Shown: positions 44,222-52,185 of the stretch, in pieces
Layout: every line of letters starts with the position of its first letter
Position numbering within the stretch: position 1 is the first letter of the stretch
Source of the DNA: Knoellia subterranea KCTC 19937
Lineage (GTDB): Bacteria; Actinomycetota; Actinomycetes; Actinomycetales; Dermatophilaceae
Direction of reading: 5' to 3'
Assembly (NCBI RefSeq): GCF_000768685.1
Contig: NZ_AVPK01000004.1
Span: 277,591-341,590 of the forward strand
DNA length: 64,000 nucleotides
Made by a program: the position numbers and the translations under genes
Notes under the pieces: generated by a model
What the model was told of the DNA's origin: nothing
The model's database searches: none
What the model saw: the letters and a program-made list of their open reading frames with translations, nothing else

Positions 44222-45322
44222 ATGCAGGAGCTGCTGGGGCGTCTGTCGGCCCTCGACCCCGACGCCAGCCAGGGCCTGCGCGTGATCGCGTGCTTCGACG
44301 AGCTCGTGGCGGGCAACGTCAACACGCGGGCGCTCCTCAGCGCGGCTGCGTCGCTGGCCGGCTGCGTCGCCGGCTTCCACCGGGAAGGCTCTGGCCAGGT
44401 CGTGCGCGTCACCCCCCGTGCTCAGCTCGCCGAGCCCCCGGCCTCCGCGATTCCGCCGGCGCTCGGTGCGGGTCCGGAGGCGAACGCGGTCGAGGCGGCG
44501 ACCGGTCTGACCGTCTGGCTCGAGCGCGACGGCCTGCCACACGCCAACGACGCGATCATCCTCGAACGCCTGGCCCTGTCGGTCCGGGTCCGCCACGGCG
44601 GTGGAAGGGCGGGGGACCGGCGCCGCGCCCTGGGTGTCCTGCTCGACGGATCGGTGCCCGTCGACGAGCGGCTCTCGGCTGCAGCGCGGCTGGGGCTCGC
44701 GGCGTCGGCGCGCTATCGCGTCGTCGCGGCACCGCTCTTCGCGACGTGGGCGCGTCACCCAGAGGTGCCCGAGGACGTCGTGCCCACACCCTTCGGCCCC
44801 ATTCACGCCCTGGTGGTTCGCGCCGACGCCGAGCCGCCCGAGTGCACCCCGCGTGGCACGGGCTCGGCCGCCGTTCCGGCGCAGCTACACCGCTCCTTCC
44901 TCGCTGCCGTCGTCGCCCTCCGGCTGTGTTCACCCCCGGCCGTCCGGAGCGTCGACGCCGACGACTACGGAGGGCTCGTCGACGTCCTCGTCGACACGCC
45001 GGCCGAGACACCGCTGGCCGACGTCGACCTGCTCGAGCCCGTCATGGGGATCCCGTGGGGTGAGTCCACCGTCGATGCACTCGTGCGCGCCGGCTCCGTG
45101 CGCCAGGCCGCGCGGCTCGGCGGGGTGCACCACAGCACGATGCAGTCCCGCGTCGACGCGATGACCACCGCACTCGGCTTCGACCCGCTCGACGGCTTCG
45201 GGCGCACGCGCCTCGGACTGGCGCACCTGCTCTGGAGACTGCGCGACTCCACCGTCCTCGAGCTGCCGGCGCCCGAACCCGGCCGGGCACCCACTGGAAG
45301 CCGCTCCGCGAACGCGGGCTGA
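44222..45322 (+). CDS. PucR-type helix-turn-helix regulator
   Basis: 366 residues. The C-terminal helix-turn-helix (VRQAARLGGVHHSTMQSRVD) followed by LGFDPLDGFGRTRLGLAHLL has the PucR/CdaR arrangement, in which the DNA-binding helices come last. The N-terminal part is GAF- or PucR-like, rich in alanine and arginine, without a clear ligand motif. It probably controls a neighbour, most likely the MetX-like gene that follows in the same direction after 144 bases. Known relatives answer to purines or other small metabolites. Confidence 0.72.
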   Translation: MQELLGRLSALDPDASQGLRVIACFDELVAGNVNTRALLSAAASLAGCVAGFHREGSGQVVRVTPRAQLAEPPASAIPPALGAGPEANAVEAATGLTVWLERDGLPHANDAIILERLALSVRVRHGGGRAGDRRRALGVLLDGSVPVDERLSAAARLGLAASARYRVVAAPLFATWARHPEVPEDVVPTPFGPIHALVVRADAEPPECTPRGTGSAAVPAQLHRSFLAAVVALRLCSPPAVRSVDADDYGGLVDVLVDTPAETPLADVDLLEPVMGIPWGESTVDALVRAGSVRQAARLGGVHHSTMQSRVDAMTTALGFDPLDGFGRTRLGLAHLLWRLRDSTVLELPAPEPGRAPTGSRSANAG

Positions 45323-45466
45323 CGGCATACCCCAGCTCGCCGGAGGCGACCCGCCATCTGGCGGAGCAAACCCGCCAAGGTGCGCACGGCTGCCGGATGT
45401 GCCGGTGCCCTCGCGCGACGACGATCGTCCACGACCCGTCCGTCCAATGAAGTGCGAGGCGCAGTG

Positions 45467-46522
45467 ATGATCGACAACCCCTACTACTCCCACGAGTTCC
45501 ACGGCGACTACGAGCTGGTCAGCATCGGAAGGCTCGACCTCGAAGAGGGCGGGAGCATCCCCGACTGCGAGCTCGCGATCGCGACGTTCGGCACCCTCAA
45601 CGACGCCAGGGACAACGCGATCCTCATCCCGACGTGGTACTCGGGGACGCACCAGGTGTGGCGCGAGATCTACATCGGCGAGGACCACGCGCTCGACCCG
45701 ACGAAGTACTTCATCGTCTGCGTCAACCAGATCGGCAACGGCCTGTCGACGTCACCGCACAACACGGGGGACGCGAGCATCTCGATGTCCCGCTTCCCGA
45801 ACGTGCGGATCGGTGACGACGTCGTCGCCCAGGAGCGCCTGCTGCGCGAGCACTTCGGCATCGAACGCCTCGCGCTCGTCGTCGGCGGCTCGATGGGAGC
45901 ACAGCAGACCTACGAGTGGGCGGTCCGCTTCCCGGACAAGGTCCTTCGTGCCGCGCCCATCGCCGGGACCGCGCAGAACACCCCACACGACTTCCTGTTC
46001 ACCGAGGCGCTCAACGAGCAGATCTGGTCCGACGCCCGATGGAACAACGGTGAGTACACGTCGAACAAGGAAGTCCTCGACGGCCTGACCCGGCACGCCC
46101 ACCTCTGGGGGATCATGGGCTTCTCGACGGAGTTCTGGAAGCAGGAGGTCTGGCGGGCGCTCGAGTTCGAGTCCAAGGAGGAGTTCCTCGAGGGCTTCCT
46201 CGAGCCGTACTTCACGGCCATGGACCCCAACGACCTGCTCGCCATGGCCTGGAAGTGGCAGCGAGGCGACGTCGCCCGGCACACCGGCGGTGACCTCGCC
46301 GCGGCCCTCGGCAGGATCACGGCGAAGACCTTCGTCATGCCGATCAACGAGGACATGTTCTTCCCGGTCCGGGACTGCGCGGCTGAGCAGGCCCTGATTG
46401 CCGGGTCCGAGCTGAGGGTCATCGACGACGTTCTCGGCCACCTGGGTCTGTTCGGCGTCGCGCCGACGTACATCCCGCAGATCGACGACGCCCTCAGGGA
46501 CCTGCTCGCCGAGGAGGTGTGA
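45467..46522 (+). CDS. MetX-like alpha/beta hydrolase/acyltransferase
   Basis: 351 residues, resembling homoserine O-acetyltransferase: YFIVCVNQIGNGLSTSPHN, nucleophile elbow VVGGSMGAQQTYEWAVRFPD, acid near VMPINEDMFFPV and histidine in DDVLGHLGLFG. Several features of true MetX are absent (the usual GG-SxG context is altered and the protein is shorter in the lid), so another acyl transfer or hydrolysis is likely. ATG 45467 is used; the upstream frame is open but non-conserved. Located behind a PucR-type regulator. Confidence 0.78.
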   Translation: MIDNPYYSHEFHGDYELVSIGRLDLEEGGSIPDCELAIATFGTLNDARDNAILIPTWYSGTHQVWREIYIGEDHALDPTKYFIVCVNQIGNGLSTSPHNTGDASISMSRFPNVRIGDDVVAQERLLREHFGIERLALVVGGSMGAQQTYEWAVRFPDKVLRAAPIAGTAQNTPHDFLFTEALNEQIWSDARWNNGEYTSNKEVLDGLTRHAHLWGIMGFSTEFWKQEVWRALEFESKEEFLEGFLEPYFTAMDPNDLLAMAWKWQRGDVARHTGGDLAAALGRITAKTFVMPINEDMFFPVRDCAAEQALIAGSELRVIDDVLGHLGLFGVAPTYIPQIDDALRDLLAEEV

Positions 46523-46558
46523 GGTCGGCGGCCCCGGCCCCTCGGTAGGGTCGGGGCC

Positions 46559-47113
46559 GTGACTGACATCGCTTCCGACCGCGCCCGCCTGCTCGAGATC
46601 GTCAAGGACAAGGCCATCGTGCACGGCCGCGTCACCCTCTCCTCCGGCAAGGAGGCCGACTACTACGTCGACCTGCGCCGCATCACGCTCGACGGTGAGG
46701 CCAGCCCGCTCGTCGGCCGCGTCATGCGCGACCTCGCCAAGGACCTCGACTTCGACGCCGTCGGTGGCCTGACCCTCGGCGCGGACCCCGTTGCCACGTC
46801 GATGCTCCACGCCGCCGCCGCCGCGGGTGAGCGCCTCGACGCGTTCGTCGTCCGCAAGGCCGGCAAGGCCCACGGTCTCCAGCAGCGCATCGAGGGCCCG
46901 TCGATCGAGGGCCGCCGCGTCCTCATCGTCGAGGACACGTCCACGACAGGAGCCTCGCCGCTCGATGCCGCGAAGGCCGCGCAGGAGGCCGGCGCCACCG
47001 TCGTCGGTGTCGCGACCATCGCCGACCGCGCCACGGGTGCAGCCGAGGTCTTCGCCGACGCCGGGCTCCAGTACCGCCACGTCTACGGCCTCGCCGACCT
47101 CGGCCTCGCCTGA
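46559..47113 (+). CDS. pyrE: Orotate phosphoribosyltransferase
   Basis: 184 residues, GTG start. Contains GRVTLSSGKEADYYVDLR (orotate side), VGGLTLGADPVATSM, VRKAGKAHG and the PRPP-binding motif VLIVEDTSTTGASPLDA. It makes OMP from orotate and PRPP in pyrimidine synthesis. It lies apart from other pyr genes, as is usual in many actinobacteria. Start is 36 bases after the MetX-like stop. Confidence 0.94.
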   Translation: MTDIASDRARLLEIVKDKAIVHGRVTLSSGKEADYYVDLRRITLDGEASPLVGRVMRDLAKDLDFDAVGGLTLGADPVATSMLHAAAAAGERLDAFVVRKAGKAHGLQQRIEGPSIEGRRVLIVEDTSTTGASPLDAAKAAQEAGATVVGVATIADRATGAAEVFADAGLQYRHVYGLADLGLA

Positions 47114-47212
47114 GGCTCGACCAGACCGCGACCTGCACCTTCGCGCATCCCGGAGCACACGGCATACAGGCTCTAGGATCGCGGACGAGACGTCTCGAAC
47201 AGGGGAGTTCCC

Positions 47213-47992
47213 ATGATCACCGCAATCGTCATCGTTGCCATCCTCGTCGTCCTGGCCCTGATCGTGGTCGGGATGTACAACGGCCTCATCAAGCTGCGCA
47301 ACCTCGTGCAGGAGGCGTGGCGGCAGATCGACGTCGAGCTGACGCGACGGCACGACCTCATCGGCAACCTCGTCGAGACGGTCAAGGGCTACGCGGCGCA
47401 TGAGCGCGGCACGCTCGAGGACGTCATGAAGGCGCGTTCGGCCGCGATGGCGCCGAACCAGTCGCCGGGTCAGCAGGCCGAGAGCGAGAACATCCTCAGC
47501 CAAGCGCTCGGACGCCTCATCGCCGTTGCCGAGGCCTACCCGGACCTCAAGGCGAACCAGAACTTCATGGCGCTCCAGGCCGAGCTGACGAGCACCGAGG
47601 ACCGCATTGCGTCGGCGCGTCGCTACTACAACGCGACCGTGCGTGACCTCAACACCAAGGTCGAGACGGTCCCGACGAACTTCGTCGCCGGCATCTTCGG
47701 CATCAAGCAGGCCGAGTACTTCGAGGCCGTCGGCGAGCAGCGCGAGGCCCCGAAGGTCGACTTCGGACAGCGCGACGCGACGATTCCGCCGCCGAGTGGG
47801 TATGCCGGTGGGGCACCTTCCGCCTCCACCCCGCCGTCGCCGACGTCCCCGGCTCAGACGCCCGCCGCACCCGAGCCGCCGGCTGCGTCTCCGGCCCCGC
47901 AGGCTGCGCCGCCCGCTGAGGCCACCCAGCCCATTGACCCCACGACGCCTCCCGGCGACGTGCCGCCGGCCCCGCCCGCACCCCGAGTCTGA
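47213..47992 (+). CDS. LemA family protein
   Basis: 259 residues. A single N-terminal membrane helix (IVIVAILVVLALIVVGMYN) is followed by the LemA alpha-helical core: LIKLRNLVQEAWRQIDVELT, RRHDLIGNLVETVKGYA and the closing NTKVETVPTNFVAGIFG. The last 80 residues are Pro/Ala-rich and disordered, an addition to the usual family length. Cellular role unclear in the family. The FHA-domain gene begins 2 bases after its stop, so the two are coupled. Confidence 0.88.
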   Translation: MITAIVIVAILVVLALIVVGMYNGLIKLRNLVQEAWRQIDVELTRRHDLIGNLVETVKGYAAHERGTLEDVMKARSAAMAPNQSPGQQAESENILSQALGRLIAVAEAYPDLKANQNFMALQAELTSTEDRIASARRYYNATVRDLNTKVETVPTNFVAGIFGIKQAEYFEAVGEQREAPKVDFGQRDATIPPPSGYAGGAPSASTPPSPTSPAQTPAAPEPPAASPAPQAAPPAEATQPIDPTTPPGDVPPAPPAPRV

Positions 47993-47994
47993 AC

Positions 47995-48423
47995 GTGTCG
48001 GTTCAGGGGGGATCCCGCAGCGTCCTCGCCGAGCCGTGGGTGGCTGAGGTCTGGGTCGATCCGCAGTGGTACGAGTGCCAGAGCAGCCCGGACCGGCTGC
48101 CCGAGCCCGGACCGCCCACGGTCGTCCCGCTGCGCGGTAGCCAGTTGCTCATCGGTCGGCACAGCGAGACCCACGCGGTCGTCCCGCACATCGATTGCGA
48201 CCGCGACGCCGGAGTGAGTCGTCGCCACGCCCAGCTCACGCGACAGGGTGACGGTTGGGTGGTCGAGGACCTCGGCTCCGCGAACGGCACCTATGTCAGC
48301 GGCGCTGTCGGAGACATCCCGCAGGACCCGATCGAGATCGGTCGACCGGTCGCTGCTGGGAGCGTGCTCTACCTCGGGTCGTGGACTCGCATCGTGCTGC
48401 GTCGGGAGTCGGCCGCCGGCTGA
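47995..48423 (+). CDS. FHA-domain protein
   Basis: 142 residues, GTG start. One forkhead-associated domain: LLIGRHSETHAVVPHID, GVSRRHAQLTRQGDGWVV and DLGSANGTYV, with the Arg, Ser-Arg-His and Asn residues that bind phosphothreonine. About 55 residues precede it. It presumably reads Ser/Thr-kinase signals, possibly to act on LemA, its transcript partner; no kinase is encoded in the window. Confidence 0.88.
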   Translation: MSVQGGSRSVLAEPWVAEVWVDPQWYECQSSPDRLPEPGPPTVVPLRGSQLLIGRHSETHAVVPHIDCDRDAGVSRRHAQLTRQGDGWVVEDLGSANGTYVSGAVGDIPQDPIEIGRPVAAGSVLYLGSWTRIVLRRESAAG

Positions 48424-48449
48424 GGCCTCCTGCCGCGAGGCGAACATGT

Positions 48450-48542
48450 GCGCCGGTCGAGCGACCGGCGCCCACCTTCGTGACCGGCGCAGCCATCCGT
48501 GCGCCGGTCACCAGCTTCTGCGCCGGTCGCACGACCGGCGCA
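48450..48542. repeat. Array of three palindromes built from GCGCCGGTCG
   Basis: Three inverted repeats in a row: GCGCCGGTCG-AG-complement (48450-48471), TGACCGGCGC-N10-complement (48481-48510), and TGCGCCGGTCG-CA-complement (48519-48542). The same 9-10-base unit thus occurs six times in alternating direction in the 160-base convergent gap between the FHA and ArsR-type genes. Could be a tandem terminator or a multi-site protein-binding array. Confidence 0.75.
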
Positions 48543-48583
48543 GAGCCCGCGGGCCGCGCAGCCGCGATCGGGAGGGTCTGCGG

Positions 48584-49144
48584 TTACTTCTCGGTCGGGA
48601 GGATGAGAGCGTAGACGTCCCACGGCCGCGCGTCGTCCGGGTGCTCGCGCCGGGTCCGCCCCTTGTAGGCCCGGAACACCTCGTTCAGCTGCTCCTTGAT
48701 CTCCTCGAGCTCGGCGTCGGTGACCCAGAGCCGGCCCCGTGACGTCATGCCCGTCTCCTCGCCCGTCTCGAGTGATGCGGCCAGGCGGTCGAGCCCCGCG
48801 TCCAGCCCCACGAACCACTTGGCCAGGGAGGTGCGACTGAGGTCGCGACCGGCCGCCCGGTGCGCCTCGGGAAGGATCGAGATCGATGTCGCGCTCGACC
48901 GCCACGGCCGTTCGCGGCCGTCGCTCGAGGCCGCGTCGCGCTCGACGACCCCCCACTTCTCGAGCGCGCGCAGGTGGTAGCTGGTCGCCGAGGGGGTGAG
49001 GTCGACGAGACGCGCAGCTTCGGTGGCCGTGAGCACCTCGCCGGAGAACAACTCAGTGATGAGCCGCTGCCGCGCCGGGTGCGCCAGCGCGCGGAGGGCT
49101 CGCGGGTCGGTGATCCGGAGCTCGTCGGGTCGCTTCTTCGCCAT
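48584..49144 (-). CDS. ArsR-type winged-helix regulator
   Basis: 186 residues: LRALAHPARQRLITELFSGE, TATEAARLVDLTPSATSYHL and RALEKWGVVERDAA form the ArsR/HTH_20 DNA-binding domain; the C-terminal helices probably bind a ligand or dimerise. No metal-binding cysteine motif is seen. Divergent from the MFS gene at 49198 with two identical-pattern dyads in the gap, so it most likely represses that exporter and itself. Start ATG 49144 chosen beside the domain start. Confidence 0.85.
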   Translation of the reverse strand: MAKKRPDELRITDPRALRALAHPARQRLITELFSGEVLTATEAARLVDLTPSATSYHLRALEKWGVVERDAASSDGRERPWRSSATSISILPEAHRAAGRDLSRTSLAKWFVGLDAGLDRLAASLETGEETGMTSRGRLWVTDAELEEIKEQLNEVFRAYKGRTRREHPDDARPWDVYALILPTEK

Positions 49145-49160
49145 GGATCCCAGCCTAGTG

Positions 49161-49214
49161 TTGACGCTGGAATTCATGAAGCGTTACCTTCACATATATG
49201 AAGCAACTACTTCA
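49161..49214 (+). promoter_or_regulatory. MFS promoter with twin ArsR-type operators
   Basis: TTGACG (49161-49166) and TACCTT (49185-49190), 18 bases apart, point to a start of transcription at about the ATG 49198, i.e. a leaderless mRNA. Two dyads TGAAG-N6-CTTCA lie at 49177-49192 and 49199-49214, centres 22 bases (two helical turns) apart; the first covers the -10, the second the start codon. This fits tight repression by the neighbouring ArsR-type protein. Confidence 0.68.
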
Positions 49215-50457
49215 CGAGTATGCCGGTGTGCTGGCCGTGCGTCAGGCTCGCCTCGTCCTCGGGGCGAGTGTCGTCTCGATGGTCGGCGATGCCACGGCCC
49301 TGGTCGCCCTGCTCCTGAAGCTGCATGAGGAGGGGCACGGACCGCTTGCCGTCATGGCCCTGCTCATCTGTTTCGCCCTGCCGATCGTCGCGACGATGGG
49401 TCTCGCCGGATCGGTTGCTGACAGCCACGACCCGCGACGCGTCCTCGTCCTGGCACTTGCCGTCCAGGCGGCTGGCGCGATCGGGCTCGTGGTCGCACCG
49501 TCGGTGGTGTGGGTCTGCGCGGCGGCAGTCGTCATGCAGACGGGGTTCGCGTTCGCCAACCCGGTGTGGAGCGCGGTCATGCCGCGGGTCGTCGGCGAGG
49601 ACCTGTCGGGCACGTACGTCTCGCTGGCCCAGGGGATGCGCGCCGTGGCCTCACCCATCGGGGCCGCAGTCGCGGGCGTCGTCGTCGAACACTGGGGCAG
49701 CCGAACGGCGCTGGCCGTCAACGCCGCGAGCTTCGTCGGGCTCATCGGAGCTGCACTCGCTCTCAGGGTGGGGCGGGTGGGCGCGCCGGTGGGTGAGCGC
49801 GAACGGTGGCGTCGGTCATCGCTCCTTCCGCGCGATGGCGTGACGGTGTTGCGCCGTGACCCGGTGCTGGCAACGCTCGTCTTCGCGATCGTCCCGCTCA
49901 TCCTCACCATCGAAGCCGTCAACGCGGTCGAGGTCTTCCTGGTCAGAGGCGACCTCGGAGCCACGCCCAGGCAATACGGCATGGCCGAGGCCTGCGCCGG
50001 CGTCGGCGCCGTCTTGGGCTCCTTCGCCGCTGCGGCCATTCGCTCCCGCCCTGCACGAATCCGGGGGCTGCTCCTCGGGATCGCCGTCGTCCCGCTCGCC
50101 CAGATCGTGCAGGGTCTCGCGCCGACCCTGGGGGCCTACGCCGGAGCAGCATTCGTTGTCGGACTGGCGCTCGGGATCGTCAACGCGTTGATCTTCGCAC
50201 TGCTCCTCCGAGAGATCGGGGAGGTCGACCGGGGCAAGGTCATCACCCTCGTGAGCGGGCTGTCCCGATCGGCGACGATCGGGGCCCTGACCCTCGGTGG
50301 AGTCCTCGGGACCCTGGTCGGCGCGCGCACGGCATACGTCATCTGTGGTTCTGCCGGGCTCCTCATCGCTGCGGCCGCGGCGCTTCGCGTGCAGCGCCCT
50401 GTCCACCGGTCGGTGGACTCCGACTCCACCCAGTGGTCGGTGCCGACCGGACGCTGA
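49198..50457 (+). CDS. MFS exporter under ArsR-type control
   Basis: 419 residues, about twelve membrane segments, DHA3-like. The loop after helix 2 reads AGSVADSHDPRRVL and helix 4-5 region FAFANPVWSAVMPRVVGED. Start at ATG 49198, in line with the promoter; the first codons are part of an operator dyad. Probably exports a toxic compound that also releases the ArsR-type repressor. The ABC exporter operon begins 18 bases after its stop and may be partly read through. Confidence 0.87.
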   Translation: MKQLLHEYAGVLAVRQARLVLGASVVSMVGDATALVALLLKLHEEGHGPLAVMALLICFALPIVATMGLAGSVADSHDPRRVLVLALAVQAAGAIGLVVAPSVVWVCAAAVVMQTGFAFANPVWSAVMPRVVGEDLSGTYVSLAQGMRAVASPIGAAVAGVVVEHWGSRTALAVNAASFVGLIGAALALRVGRVGAPVGERERWRRSSLLPRDGVTVLRRDPVLATLVFAIVPLILTIEAVNAVEVFLVRGDLGATPRQYGMAEACAGVGAVLGSFAAAAIRSRPARIRGLLLGIAVVPLAQIVQGLAPTLGAYAGAAFVVGLALGIVNALIFALLLREIGEVDRGKVITLVSGLSRSATIGALTLGGVLGTLVGARTAYVICGSAGLLIAAAAALRVQRPVHRSVDSDSTQWSVPTGR

Positions 50458-50475
50458 CGCGAGGATGCTGGAGGC

Positions 50476-51384
50476 ATGACAGCGATCAGCATTAGGGGGC
50501 TTGAGAAGGCCTACGGCAGCAAACGTGCAGTCGACGGCCTCGACCTCGACATCGAGACCGGCGAGGTCTTCGCGCTGCTGGGTCCGAACGGCGCCGGCAA
50601 GACGACCACCGTCGAGATCCTCGAGGGCTTCCGCACCCGGGATGCCGGTGAGGTCAGCGTTCTGGGCGAGGACCCGCATGGCGCAAACCGGCTGTGGCGG
50701 AACCGAATCGGCATCGTCCTCCAGTCGTCATCGGGGCTCGATCTGCTCACGCCGAGGGAGATCCTCGCGTCGACGGCGCGGTCCTACGCCAAACCCCGCG
50801 CCATCGACGAGGTCATCGCCGCTGTCGGGCTCGAGGAGAAGGCCGACGTCCGCATCGCCGGACTCTCCGGCGGGCAACGTCGCCGGCTCGATGTCGGGCT
50901 CGGCATCGTCGGCCGCCCCGAGCTCCTCTTCCTCGACGAGCCGACGACCGGGTTCGACCCGCAGGCGCGCCGCGACTTCTGGGAGCTCATCCGCAGCCTG
51001 GCATCCGAGGGGACGACGATCCTGCTGACGACGCACTACCTCGACGAGGCCGAGCAGCTCGCCGACCGCGTCGGCGTCATCGCCGGTGGGCAACTCCTCG
51101 CCCTCGACACGCCCGCCAACCTCGGGGGTCGAGCGTCGGAGGAGGCGACGGTGACCTGGCTTGAGCAGGGGCAGCGCCAGTCCGTGCGCACCGCGACGCC
51201 GACCCTCGAGGTGCGGCGGCTCGCCGAGCGGTTCGAGGGCGAAGTGCCCGAGCTCGTCGTGAACCGCCCCTCCCTCGAGGACACCTACCTGTCACTCATC
51301 GCACCCCATGTGGCTGCGCACGACGAGCCTGCTTCACACGACACGGGGCGCACCAACTCCATCGCCCAGGAGGTCTCGGCATGA
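50476..51384 (+). CDS. ABC exporter ATP-binding protein (drug/antibiotic type)
   Basis: 302 residues. Walker A GPNGAGKTTTVEILEG, signature LSGGQRRRLDVGLG, Walker B LLFLDEPTTGFDP and switch histidine LTTHYLDEAEQLAD, the DrrA/CcmA-like form of exporters. A C-terminal extension of about 85 residues follows. With the ABC-2 permease downstream (ATGA overlap, 51381-51384) it forms a complete half-size exporter, and a two-component system follows in the same transcript. Confidence 0.92.
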   Translation: MTAISIRGLEKAYGSKRAVDGLDLDIETGEVFALLGPNGAGKTTTVEILEGFRTRDAGEVSVLGEDPHGANRLWRNRIGIVLQSSSGLDLLTPREILASTARSYAKPRAIDEVIAAVGLEEKADVRIAGLSGGQRRRLDVGLGIVGRPELLFLDEPTTGFDPQARRDFWELIRSLASEGTTILLTTHYLDEAEQLADRVGVIAGGQLLALDTPANLGGRASEEATVTWLEQGQRQSVRTATPTLEVRRLAERFEGEVPELVVNRPSLEDTYLSLIAPHVAAHDEPASHDTGRTNSIAQEVSA

Positions 51385-52178
51385 ACGCCGTCGCACTCGG
51401 CTTCGACCGCACGCTCCTCGAGCTGAAGATGTACTCGCGGGAGAAGGAGGCCGTCTTCTTCTCCTTCCTCTTCCCGATCCTCATGCTCGCGCTCTTCTCG
51501 GTGATCTTCGGCGACGAGATGGAAGCCGGGGGGTCGCAGATGAGCGCCGCCGAGTACTTCCTGCCCGGCATGATCTCGGCCGGCATCCTGCTCACGAGCT
51601 TCCAGACGATGGCGATGTCGGTCGCGGCCGAGCGTGACGACGGCACCCTCAAGCGACTCCGCAGCACGCCCATGCCGCCGGTGTCCTACTTCCTCGGCAA
51701 GGTCGGTCTCGTCGTGACCACCGCACTGGCACAACAGGTCTTGCTCCTTGCCGTCGCCAGGTTTGCGTTCGGGGTTGAACTTCCGGACACGGCCGATCGC
51801 TGGTTCACCTTTGCATGGGTCTTCGGTCTGGGTGCCTTCGCGGGAACCGTTCTCGGCACGGCCTACAGCTCACTCGCCACCGCCCGAACCATCGGCGCGG
51901 TCGTCGTCGCCCCGATGCTCATCCTGCAGTTCATCTCGGGCGTCTATTTCGCTTTCACCGACATCCCGAGCTGGCTCCAGCACATCGCCTCGATCTTCCC
52001 GCTCAAGTGGATCGCCCAGGGCATGCGCTCGGCCTTCTTCCCCGACCAGCTCGCCTCGATGGAGATGGCAGGCGCCTGGGAACACGGTCGCACCGCCCTG
52101 GTCCTCGGTGGCTGGGCCGTCGCCGGACTCGTCCTCTGCGTCCTGACCTTCAAGTGGTTCAAGCGCGGCACGACATGA
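51381..52178 (+). CDS. ABC-2 type exporter permease
   Basis: 265 residues with six hydrophobic segments and the ABC-2 signature near FPLKWIAQGMRSAFFP. The first segment (VFFSFLFPILMLALFSVIF) and an ordered external loop follow the DrrB/LinN pattern. It partners the preceding ATPase; substrates in related systems are antibiotics, antimicrobial peptides or lipids. Histidine kinase gene starts 7 bases after its stop. Confidence 0.9.
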   Translation: MNAVALGFDRTLLELKMYSREKEAVFFSFLFPILMLALFSVIFGDEMEAGGSQMSAAEYFLPGMISAGILLTSFQTMAMSVAAERDDGTLKRLRSTPMPPVSYFLGKVGLVVTTALAQQVLLLAVARFAFGVELPDTADRWFTFAWVFGLGAFAGTVLGTAYSSLATARTIGAVVVAPMLILQFISGVYFAFTDIPSWLQHIASIFPLKWIAQGMRSAFFPDQLASMEMAGAWEHGRTALVLGGWAVAGLVLCVLTFKWFKRGTT

Positions 52179-52185
52179 TGGCACC

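Noticed and set aside
48450..48542. CRISPR array
   Set aside because: Units are 10 bases, alternate in direction and have no unique spacers of 30 bases or so; no cas genes are nearby.
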